From positions 238,960,661 through 239,024,660 of the forward strand of contig JBOZIK010000001.1 in the NCBI GenBank assembly GCA_051453625.1: a stretch of DNA of 64,000 nt, in the 5' to 3' direction. The notes beneath the pieces were generated by a model. That model searched no databases, was not told the origin of the DNA, and was given only the letters and a program-made list of their open reading frames with translations. The stretch is from Welwitschia mirabilis (Eukaryota > Gnetophyta > Gnetopsida > Welwitschiales). The position numbers were made by a program, and so were the translations under genes. Numbering within the stretch: position 1 is the stretch's first letter; every line of letters starts with the position of its first letter. This document shows positions 23,461 through 33,013 of this stretch, in pieces.

Positions 23461-24125
23461 TTTTATTAAAAGAGTTTGCAATATTATGACAACACACTTT
23501 GAGATGAGCATGTTTGGTGAAACTATAATGTTTTTTATATTATAGATTAAGAAAACAAAGAATGAAATTTTTATTTCTCAATCTAAATATGTAAAGGATT
23601 TAATCAAATAATTTTTATTGGAAAATGCTAAAATAACTTACACTCTTATATCAACTTCTTATAAAGTTAGTCTAGACGAAAGTGAAAAATTAATAGATAA
23701 GAAGCTTTATAGAAGTATGATAGGAATCTTATTATATTTAACTACAAGTAGACCTAATATTATGTTTAGTATTGGTGTATGTATAAGGTATCAAACCCAA
23801 TCAAAAGAATCACACCTAAAAGCAGTGAAAAGAATAATAAGATATATAAAGGAAACATGTGATTATGAATTGTAGTACCTAAATAAGACATCTTTTGATC
23901 TTGCAGGATTTAGTGATGTAGATTGGGCTATGTGCAAGGATGATAGAAAAATCACAAGTGATAATTATTTTCTATTAGGATAATACTTAGTAGGATGAGC
24001 TAGTAAAACATACAACTCACTCTTCCTTTTACCAGCAAAAGCTGATTATATTGCAAAAGGGAGTTATAGTGCTCATCTTCTTTAGATGAAACAAATGCTA
24101 AAGGACTTTGTTATAATTTTTAAAT
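23461..24125 (+). pseudogene. RNase H remnant, copy 1, copia element E
   Basis: An open stretch at 23618-23875 gives LYRSMIGILLYLTTSRPNIM, VCIRYQTQSKESHLKAVKRI and IRYIKETCDYEL, the RT-RNase H connection of copia Pol. The RNase H block reads GFSDVDWAMCKDDRKITSDN (23905-23965). AKADYIAKGSYSAHLL follows, then LKDFVIIF where the sequence enters the gap. The usual last third (S-A-I-N-I-S-K-N and the H-I-x-x-R-x-H block) is missing here but present in copy 2. Confidence 0.9.
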
Positions 24126-24225
24126 NNNNNNNNNNNNNNNNNNNNNNNNNNNNNNNNNNNNNNNNNNNNNNNNNNNNNNNNNNNNNNNNNNNNNNNNNNN
24201 NNNNNNNNNNNNNNNNNNNNNNNNN
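24126..24225. other. Assembly gap, exactly 100 N, joining two pol copies
   Basis: The flanks are not duplicated. The left flank ends in RNase H and the right flank begins in the middle of integrase, so the order runs backwards along pol. Confidence 0.95.
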
Positions 24226-24960
24226 GTTGCCTTTCTTGCAAACAAATCTGAAACATATAAACATTGGGTTGAAATATGCAATAAAATTCAAAATAAAAAA
24301 GGCTATACCATAAAGAAAATAAGAAGTGATTATGGTGTTGAGTTTGAAAGACATTTATTTAAAAATTATTATATTGACAACAGTATTAATTATCAATTCT
24401 CTACCCCATATAATTTGGTTTCTAGTTTATTTAATGCATCATTTGAATTATTCTCTGGTTTTATTTATGAATTAGAGAATTTTTTTGGATTACACCTTAA
24501 CAAAATGGAATTACTGAGAGAAAGAATAGATTCCTCTAAGAAATGGTAAGAAAATGTTGAATAACAAGGATGTTCCAATATCGTTTTCGGTTGAAGCCAT
24601 TAGCACTGTGCGTTATATTATAAATAGAGTTTATCTTAGACCAGGTATGGATAAAACTCCTTATGAGTTGTAGAAAGGAAGATAACCAAATGTTTCTTAT
24701 TTTAAAGTCTTCAGGAGTAAGTGTTATGTGTTAAAAGATAAAGAACAACAAAGCTAATTTATATCTAAGGTTGATGAAGTAATATTTTTGGAATATTTAA
24801 TTAGAAGTATAGCTTATTGTGTTTTCAATAAGAGAAGCTTAACTATGGAAGAATCAATAAATGTGTAAATAGATGATGTTAGCATAAAATCTATCCCTTC
24901 CAGTGATTAAAAAAAACATATCTCTAAGTACCTCATAAAAAATAAATTTCTATTGAAAAA
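24226..24960 (+). pseudogene. Integrase remnant, copy 2 (5'-truncated), copia element E
   Basis: It begins at the equivalent of base 21847 of copy 1 (AAACATATAAACATTGGGTT). It keeps KIRSDYGVEFERHLFKNYYI (second Asp) and, after an extra segment of about 95 bases (24400-24495) absent from copy 1, a TPQQNG-like block and ERKNR (Glu). The C-terminal part again contains KVDEVIFLEYLIRSIAYCVF. It has more frame breaks than copy 1. Confidence 0.85.
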
Positions 24961-25139
24961 GAAGAAGAAGTTCCTAAAAAAAAGTCACTACTAAAAATTT
25001 TATAGAGCTAAAAGATCACCCTTTAAAATCTATTATTGGAGAAGTTAGCTTAAAGATAAGGACAAGGAACTCTATGAAGAATTTCTTTGCTCACATTTGT
25101 TATGTTTCACAAATTGAACCTAAGAAGTTTAAAGAAGCA

Positions 25140-25760
25140 GAATTCCATGAAGAATGAATGATGGCCATGTAAGATGAGTTACAACAATTTCAATTTAAAA
25201 GAAATGATGTATGGAAGCTTGTCAAAAGGCCAAAGAACAAAAATGTTATTGGGACTAAGTGATTCTTTAAAAATAAATGCGATAAAAAAAACACTGTCAT
25301 AAAAAACAAAGCAAGATTAGTGGCACAAAGCTATAACCAAATTGAAGGCATTGATATAGGTAACATGTTTATTCTAGTTGCAAGGCTTGATAGCATTAGA
25401 ATGTTTTTATATTATGTAGCCTTTAAGAATTTCAAAGTGTATCAAATGGATGTAAAGAGTGCTTTTTAAATGAAACCCTAAATGAAGAAGTGTATATATA
25501 ACAACCACAAGGGTTTGTAGATCCTCATAAATCTAATCATGTGTATAGATTTAAGAAGGCTTTATATGGGTCAAAGCAAGCTCCAAAAGCTATGAAAAGC
25601 CAGCCTCATTTCTAAACAAAAATGATTATATTCATGGAACAGTAGATAAAACTTTATTTATTAAGAATTTAGAAAAGGATTTTATCATTATATAAATTTA
25701 TGTGGATGATATTATATTTGGTGCCTCTAGTGAAGTTTTATCAAAAGAATTTAAAAATAT
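25140..25760 (+). pseudogene. Reverse transcriptase remnant, copy 2, copia element E
   Basis: The blocks are collinear with copy 1: ELQQFQFKRNDVWKLVKRPK, KNKARLVAQSYNQIEGIDIG, YQMDVKSAF and EEVYIQPQGFVDPHKSNHVY, then IYVDDIIFGASSE at 25696-25734. Unlike copy 1, both active-site aspartates are intact (YVDD at 25699-25710) and the M-D-V-K-S-A-F block keeps its Asp. A one-base deletion after SAF and several stops still break the frame. Confidence 0.9.
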
Positions 25761-26640
25761 CATGACAACACACTTTGAGATGAGCACGCTTGGTGAAGTT
25801 AGAATGTTTCTTAGATTATAGATTAAGCAATTAAAGAATGAAATTTTTATTTCTCAATTTAAATATGCAAAGAATTTAATCAAATGATTTGGATTGGAAA
25901 ATGGTAAAACAACTGAAAACTTCTTATAAAGTTAATCTAGACAAAGGTGGAAAATTAGTAGATTATAAGATTTATATAAGTATTATAGAAAGCTTATTAT
26001 ATATAATTACAAATAGACCTAATACTATGTTTAGTGTTAGTGTATGTGCAAGGTATCAAACCCAACAGAACAAATATTTCCTATAAGCAATGAAAAGAAT
26101 AAGATATATAAAGGAAACATGTGATTATAGATTGTGGTATCCAACCAAGACATCTTTTGTTTTTACAATATTTAGTAATGTAGATTGGGATAGGTGAAAG
26201 GACGATAGAAAAAATATAAGTGATAATTATTTTCTATTAGGATCATGCCTAGTGAAATGAGCTAGTAAAAAGAAAAACTCAATCTCCCTTTTAACAGCAG
26301 AAGTCAAGTATGTTACAGCAGGGAGTTGTTATGATCATCTCCTTTGGACGAAGGAAATGTTAAAGGATTTTGGTATTGTTTTTAAATAGGTTTCTATTTT
26401 TAGTGATAAAACTAGTGCAATAAATATTTCTAAAAATTTGTTTAGCATTTCAGAACTAAACACATTAAACTAAGACATAATTTTTAAGATATTAAGTTAA
26501 AAAAGGAGATATTTCTATGAATTTTATTAGTACATATCATCAACTTGTTGAAATCTTTATCAAACCCCTAAATTTTGACAATTTTCTTCATCTTCAAAAT
26601 GAACTAGGGGTTATCTCTCCATCCTTTGGCTAATTGTATG
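25761..26640 (+). pseudogene. RNase H remnant, copy 2, copia element E
   Basis: It contains the connection domain (25889-26086 open: KLVDYKIYISIIESLLYIIT) and NVDWDR with KDDRKNISDNYFLLGSCL. Then follow AEVKYVTAGSCYDHLLWTKE and the C-terminal blocks that copy 1 lacks: FSDKTSAINISKNL, KKGDISMNFISTYHQLVEIF and NFLHLQNELG near 26610. This is the normal end of copia Pol, so copy 2 supplies the native 3' end of the element. Confidence 0.9.
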
Positions 26641-26915
26641 ATAGTCAACCGAATCTATGATTTTGTTAACTAGAGGTGGTTGATTAACCAAACTAAACAC
26701 CTAATTGCCCGAATCCTAAATTACTATGATCCACTTTTTTATGGATCAAATGGACCTCAAACTAGTTGATCAAAACTATAGGGTTATAGTGTAGTATATT
26801 CATTAGTGGACCTAATTTCTTTATCAAATCTTACCTAATCAACCTTCCTTTTAAAAGTGAGTGGAGCCTAAGACCTTTTTATTATCTTCTAGCCACCTCT
26901 CTCCTTCAAGTATTA
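26641..26915. other. Spacer downstream of pol in element E
   Basis: It is AT-rich. Phrases resembling the LTR's GTTGATTAACC and ACTAGTTGATC repeats occur (26650-26780). No gene was recognised. Confidence 0.4.
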
Positions 26916-27640
26916 TGTTTATTTTAGATTTTTCTTATCTTCAAGCTCTTTTTACATGATTGCAATGGCTGAGAATCCCTTTAGAAGATACCAAAAGGAT
27001 GTAGCCAGTAGATATCCTTCTTATTTCTAATAGAAATGTCTAAAGAAACTTTGGACAAGTTCACTAATAAGTTTGAGAAGAATCCAATGTGCTAAGAAAG
27101 GGTTATTGCCACTATAAAGCTAAGGGATCTCAGAGACGTGGTCCAACTTTTGAAATATCTAGATATTTCCTACATTCTTGATGTTTTAGGACCTACCTAT
27201 TCTTTTATCACCAGGATGTTCTATTGTAATGCTTCTTATGATGCCCAGAATGAAAATCTGGGAACCCTAGTTTTGGGGTAGAAGATAAGGATTACTACAA
27301 ACTACATTGCTACTATTGCTAATCTTCCTAGAGGAGACTATAATGATTTTTGGACTCTTCATGAATACATGGAAGATAAAGCAAAGGTAATAAAGGATCT
27401 TTGTGGTAATTTTCACAGGTGGAAACACACCATTTATACTTCTCTATTTATCCTAAAGTATATGTTTTTGCATTTAGTTTTTACCTATAATTTCTTACTT
27501 TTGGCAGTTCATTATGATAAGGAATCTAATGATAGGGCCTATTTGATGTACTTAATAGGAACCAAGCACTCTATTAATACCCCTACCATATTACTAAAGA
27601 ATATAATCTCCAGAGAAAGAATACAATTTTATTAGTAGAG
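26916..27640 (+). pseudogene. Downstream ORF remnant in env-like position, element E
   Basis: After pol, a degraded reading begins MAENPFRRYQKDVASRYPS (26960) and continues YSFITRMFYCNASYDAQNEN and TNYIATIANLPRGDYNDFW. The segment 27369-27635 is open for 88 codons, including NDRAYLMYLIGTKHSINTPT. The phrase pattern (R-x-F-Y-x-N, then I-x-x-x-L-x-x-P, then x-R-A-x-L-x-Y-x-I-x-x-x-x-S-I-N) resembles the domain found in plant transposon proteins and in the extra ORF of some SIRE elements. I saw no signal peptide or convincing membrane anchor, so calling it an envelope gene would be speculation. Confidence 0.5.
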
Positions 27641-27993
27641 ATCTAATCACAGTTAGGTACGAAATTGTAGAAACTTCAGAGGAATCTAATTGATCTTTCT
27701 TTTTTTTTTTTTACTTATATTTTTTTGAAATTTTATACTTGTGTTTATTCTCTTTTTTGTTGTTGATATTAAAAAGGGGAGAATTAGTTAGTTGATATTG
27801 TTACTTTTTGTTGTATCTACTCTTAATGAGCACTTTTTATTGTAATGTTTATCTTTTAGTAATAGAAATGCATTTGATTATCATAAACTATAATTTCTAT
27901 CTTACATTTTTAGTGCACATCTATTTCCATCAGGAAGACTAATTTCTATTATATCTTATGGTTATTAAATAATTTATGATTAAAACATTGTTT

Positions 27994-28029
<36 letters not shown>

Positions 28030-28212
28030 CATTTTCATGTTTCAAAAATTATACTACAAATTGTTTTAATTATGATACAAGTTATAATCTTTCTAAAATT
28101 TACTATTTAATGTAAAATGTTCGATATCTTTTGCAAAAGTTAATAGCATTTAGTGAGGGGTAGTTTCTTCAAATTTAATATTTTAAAGTAAGAAACATTT
28201 TACCATCAATGT
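27641..28212 (+). other. 3' untranslated region of element E
   Basis: It is T-rich and non-coding, with an (AT)n microsatellite at 27996-28026. Next comes the polypurine tract. Confidence 0.5.
27996..28026. repeat. (AT)n microsatellite
   Basis: About 15 uninterrupted AT units within the 3' untranslated region of element E. Confidence 0.95.
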
Positions 28213-28228
28213 CAAAGGAGGAGATTCT
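28213..28228 (+). other. Polypurine tract, element E
   Basis: CAAAGGAGGAGATTCT immediately precedes the right LTR start TGAGTTACTA. Such purine runs prime plus-strand DNA synthesis in LTR elements. Confidence 0.85.
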
Positions 28229-30455
28229 TGAGTTACTATATGCTAATTTGATGTCAAAATAATGTTTTATATTTAGCAATACATGTTGTATTTTGTGTAG
28301 AAAATATTAATCATTGTAGGTCAAAAGCTAAAATAATTTATCACATTTTGATCCTAAACCTGTTAAGTTTTTATATCATCCTAAGTAGTTAATTGAACTT
28401 CTAAGGAATTGACTACACCTAAATCTTACATAGAACTGAACTAATTTCAGATGGGTTAACCAAATACATAAGGGATTGACTAGGCCTATGCATCTAATAC
28501 CTCTCAGTCAAACATCAAGGGTTCAACCAAATTTCTAAGGGGTCGACTAGACCTAAGCATTAATACTTTATAGTTTATCATCAAGGAATCAACTAGATTC
28601 TTAAGAAATTGACTAAACCTAGAGTGGCATTCACCCTTTTTTTAATAAGGAGATGACCAGATATTTATGAGGTTAACCAAACTTGGAGCAAAAAATAGTG
28701 CTGCATTTTTTCTTGACTAAGTGAGTGACCAAATAAATCTGCAAATGAATAGATAAGTGGTTTACCATTTCTTAATGGGTTGATAGGAAATGAAGATGTA
28801 AGAAATAGGGGTTGACTAGAAGAACATGAGGGTGACTAACTTCAGTAATGGTACTAGATTAGATCGACTAGACTTTTAAAGGGTCAATCAGTCATGATAG
28901 AAACAAGATTTTTTCTAGCTATTATGAGTTCATTTTATGTCTATTAAAAAAATTTTTTTACTTGTAAAAATATTAAAAGTTTTCCACTATATATTTACCA
29001 AAATTCAAAATCACTATACCACTTTTGAATATTTTTGAAATCAATCATTGTATTCATTGGCATTTTCTACCTAACTAAAGATGAACTAAGAACTATTTGT
29101 ATCTTTGCATGCTTAGTCAAGTTAGTTGTAATCTACACTTTTAGATTGTACCATCTTTTGTAGTAGTGTATCAATACCATTCTTTAGCCAAAGATTAGAT
29201 GAGATCTTTGCATTTTGACACACCATTATTACCGCTTTGCTTTCTTGCAAAAGATTGAGACTAAACCTTAAAAAAGTCAATTTGTAAAGGTTATAGGTAA
29301 ATCTGGAATACCTAAAAAGAAATTGATGGAGATTTGGATTAATCTTGGATAGAAGCTAATCATCGAGAGTGGAGTAGGGGGTTTTACAAATCATTATAAA
29401 TCTTGTATGCTTCTCATTGGTATTTCTATGCTTTCTATTCTTTAGTTTTAGNNNNNNNNNNNNNNNNNNNNNNNNNNNNNNNNNNNNNNNNNNNNNNNNN
29501 NNNNNNNNNNNNNNNNNNNNNNNNNNNNNNNNNNNNNNNNNNNNNNNNNNNNNNNNNNNNNNNNNNNNNNNNNNNNNNNNNNNNNNNNNNNNNNNNNNNN
29601 NNNNNNNNNNNNNNNNNNNNNNNNNNNNNNNNNNNNNNNNNNNNNNNNNNNNNNNNNNNNNNNNNNNNNNNNNNNNNNNNNNNNNNNNNNNNNNNNNNNN
29701 NNNNNNNNNNNNNNNNNNNNNNNNNNNNNNNNNNNNNNNNNNNNNNNNNNNNNNNNNNNNNNNNNNNNNNNNNNNNNNNNNNNNNNNNNNNNNNNNNNNN
29801 NNNNNNNNNNNNNNNNNNNNNNNNNNNNNNNNNNNNNNNNNNNNNNNNNNNNNNNNNNNNNNNNNNNNNNNNNNNNNNNNNNNNNNNNNNNNNNNNNNNN
29901 NNNNNNNNNNNNNNNNNNNNNNNNNNNNNNNNNNNNNNNNNNNNNNNNNNNNNNNNNNNNNNNNNNNNNNNNNNNNNNNNNNNNNNNNNNNNNNNNNNNN
30001 NNNNNNNNNNNNNNNNNNNNNNNNNNNNNNNNNNNNNNNNNNNNNNNNNNNNNNNNNNNNNNNNNNNNNNNNNNNNNNNNNNNNNNNNNNNNNNNNNNNN
30101 NNNNNNNNNNNNNNNNNNNNNNNNNNNNNNNNNNNNNNNNNNNNNNNNNNNNNNNNNNNNNNNNNNNNNNNNNNNNNNNNNNNNNNGGAATACCTAAAAA
30201 GAAATTGATGGAGATTTGGATTAATCTTGGATAGAAGCTAATCATCGAGAGTGGAGTAGGCGGTTTTACAAATCATTATAAATCTTGTATGCTTCTCATT
30301 GGTATTTCTATGCTTTCTATTCTTTAGTTTTAGAATAGTTTTAGTCTACTTACACAAGTTTTTAGTGGTCAATATAAGAAAAGTTATTTTTGTAAAGTTA
30401 TTCAATTAAATTTTTAGAATCCTTTTCACCCCCTAGGGTTCTTGATCCTATGATA
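28229..30455 (+). repeat. 3' LTR of copia element E (inflated by gap)
   Basis: It begins TGAGTTACTATATGC and ends TATGATA before ACTAT. It includes 735 Ns (29452-30186) with 145 duplicated flanking bases (29307-29451 and 30187-30331). Collapsing removes 880 bases and gives 1347, identical to the 5' LTR. Confidence 0.9.
29452..30186. other. Assembly gap, 735 N, with duplicated flanks
   Basis: Bases 29307-29451 and 30187-30331 are identical except for about one base. Confidence 0.95.
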
Positions 30456-30460
30456 ACTAT

Positions 30461-30980
30461 ATTGAAGAACAACTTAAGCAATAATACTTGTCACATTGTA
30501 TGAAGGTTATTCTTATTTTATTTTAAGTGTTTAGTGATTCTCTGTTGGACTATTAAATTTGTAAATAATTTTATTTTTTCAAGTTCAAGAACATTTTTAT
30601 CATTACTTCTTTCGAGAGTTCCTTTCTTATGTATTCTAAAAGGTAAATCTACCCTTGTATGGATGTGCTTCTTGTGGTTATTTAAAGTGCTTGATATCAC
30701 TATTAGATCCTATACATCTATGATCCCTAAGGATAAGAGAGTGCTATGTTCAGAGGAGCATTTTACTTGGTTGTAAGGCTAGTAATACTTCTAAATCACT
30801 ATTTCTATAGGTTAAGAATATCTAGAGGTGTAAAGGGAAGCTATCCTTTGTTTTTAAATGTACTCAAGTTGGAGAATGATATAAATCAATAAGATTTTTA
30901 TTGGTGATTTTATTAGATAATTAATTTAATTTTACTTAGTTGAACTCATTCGTCACTCTTCTCTGCATTCAATAATTCTT
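30461..30980 (+). repeat. 3' segment of the 5' LTR of copia element D
   Basis: It ends just before an intact copia primer site. The text near the end (CTCAAGTTGGAGAATG, TTCAATAATTCTTAAG) runs straight into TGGTATCAGAG. Because of the ACTAT duplication, its upstream continuation is 17699 leftwards. Short open frames here on both strands look accidental. Confidence 0.65.
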
Positions 30981-30983
30981 AAG

Positions 30984-30994
30984 TGGTATCAGAG
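30984..30994 (+). other. Primer-binding site (tRNA-Met type), element D
   Basis: TGGTATCAGAG, the unmutated copia primer site, is followed by a gag remnant at the normal distance. Confidence 0.85.
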
Positions 30995-31029
30995 TGGAGA
31001 CTCACAAAAAGGATTAACTTCCTTAAGCA

Positions 31030-31750
31030 AATTATAAAAGGGATGTCATCTATTAGATCTCTACTCTCTAATGTGTCAAATTATGCCTATTAGAAGATGA
31101 GGATGTGGAGGTGCTTATAATTTTTTATGTTTCATATCTAGCAAAGAATTAAATATGGATATACAAAACTAATAGAAACCTTTAGAATTACCATATAAAA
31201 TAGTCTCTGATATGTCAATCCTAGGGATAAAGAAGATGACCTAAACAAGAAAACTTTTATTTTTAATCCAATACTAAAAATGGTTATCCACCCTACTTTC
31301 ATTATAGAAGAATTTAACTGGATATTAGTTGGTAAAATAATCCAAAAAAAAAATTTGAAATGTCTTAAAAGATACATATAAAATAACCTTCCTTATAAAG
31401 CAATAAAAACTCTTAATTTGGAAAAATTAGCAAGAAAATTTGATGATTAATGATGTTTTCACAAGAGTTAATAACATTGTGAATGTTATTCATGAAAGTA
31501 GTGAAGATCACCTAAATGCTAAGGTGATTTAGAAAGTAGTTACATCCTTAATGCTAGAATATAGATAAAAAACAACTATTATGATGACAAATTGAAGATT
31601 GAACAACTATAAAGTTTGTTAATAGATCATGAGGTAAACCTAATTTAAGATAGTGCTATAAAAGCAAAGTACATTACTCTTAAAGTAATTAAGAGCTTAA
31701 GATAAAACTTTAAAAAAAGATAAAATAATTTTTTTCTATATTTGACGAAT
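31030..31750 (+). pseudogene. Gag remnant, part 1, copia element D
   Basis: The segment 31068-31100 reads SNYAY, a stop, then KMRM, where copia Gag has N-Y-x-x-W-K-x-R-M (the Trp is TAG here). Farther on, KLARKFDD and MINDVFTRVNNIVNVIHESS with DHLNAKVI and KVVTSLMLEYR fit the UBN2-type Gag core, where L-R-S-L-P is expected near VVTSL. Stops are mostly Gln- or Trp-derived. It is cut at about 31752 by gypsy element C and resumes at 38930. Confidence 0.8.
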
Positions 31751-31756
31751 AATGAT

Positions 31757-33013
31757 TATTGTAGTGCATATTTATGAATTTCTTAAATCCTTAAGAAAAT
31801 CTTATAAATCATAAATTCTTACATAAAAACATGTTAGTATAGATAAGAATTAACCCAAATGTTGTAACCCATTAAAGGCACTAGGCTCAAAGTTTGAGAA
31901 TTGACTTTTATAAAGTATCTTTAGTTTTTTCTTTTAAATAAATAAAATGAAAATAATGCAAAATATAATGCAAGATAAATGAAAATGCAATGCTTATAAA
32001 TGAGATGCAAATAGAAAATACTATGAGTAATAGATCTACTTGATTACTAATCTTGGTTATCAAGATTGGCCCTTATAATCTAAATCAATTAGAACATACC
32101 ATTATTAAGGCCTAACAAATGTAGAAGATAAGGTACATCAAATAGAATATCATGGAATGCAACCAGTTGAGTTATAGAAATGTAATAAGAAATGGAGTGA
32201 AAAGGCTAAACTAATAATATTAACATATCAAAGATTTACCTCATGATCTAGATCAACTATGAAGCTTTCACAAAATCATAATCAACATAAATCATAAGGG
32301 AGATGTACATAATGAAAATAATGAAATAATTTCATTAACCTTAAAAAAAAATTCATTTATAAAGCATCAGAACCTCAATAGAGGATACACAGCTCAACAC
32401 CAAGGAAAACTTCTCTCTGTAGCTAATGATGAATTTCCTACCCATTGATCTCCTATCATAATATTTTCAAGTGTACAATCTGATAAAAAATGAGATCAAG
32501 GGAGTATTTATTTATTTCTACAAGTTTCTAAAAATAGAAAATACTAATAACTCAAACAAAATCCTAATGACTTAAGAAGTTCATGGCATCATTACAGAAT
32601 TAGATTTATCATTACTTAAAAATAGCTATTATCATGACTATTATTTGGGCAATGAGGGGGATGATGTTATGTCAGAAAAGATGACATCAACGTCTAGCTC
32701 GAGTCTAAGTTAGCATTCTTATTATCTCCTAATGTATTATCCTCTAATATTGTCATCCAAATGACTAACAAAACATCATTTTTTTACATTCTCTAATGAA
32801 ATGAAGTTAGCCTTTTGGATTAGTATATTTTTTTTTTTAGAATGATAAGTGTTAGAATTTTCTCTAAATTCCTCTAATGTGCTAAGGTTGCATGTTTTCA
32901 TGATAATCTCATTGAGTCTTCATAATCATTGAAACTCCATCTAAACCTATCTAAATATTCTACAAAATTACTAAAAATATCCCATCAAATGCATACAATT
33001 TGGCATTACAATA
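31757..33013 (-). repeat. 3' LTR of gypsy element C
   Basis: It starts TATTGTAGTG (TG changed to TA) and ends CATTACAATA; length 1257. It is collinear with 1678-3631 and 37673-38927. Confidence 0.85.

Larger units (their letters stand above)
17700..30455 (+). mobile_element. SIRE/Maximus-like Ty1/copia retrotransposon E
   Basis: It is bounded by collinear LTRs (17700-19046 and 28229-30455) and a perfect 5-bp target duplication ACTAT (17695-17699 and 30456-30460). It has a Met-type primer site, a polypurine tract and gag, protease, integrase, RT and RNase H remnants in copia order. The pol region from integrase to RNase H occurs twice, joined across a 100-N gap at 24126-24225. All genes are broken. 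In one 165-base stretch the LTRs differ at roughly 25 positions by eye. Confidence 0.9.

Noticed and set aside
26960-27640. Calling the element E downstream ORF an envelope gene
   Set aside because: No signal peptide, cleavage site or anchor could be seen; only its position is env-like.
30518-30776. Overlapping 60- and 80-codon frames on both strands
   Set aside because: They lie inside the LTR segment that ends at the copia primer site; no protein resemblance.
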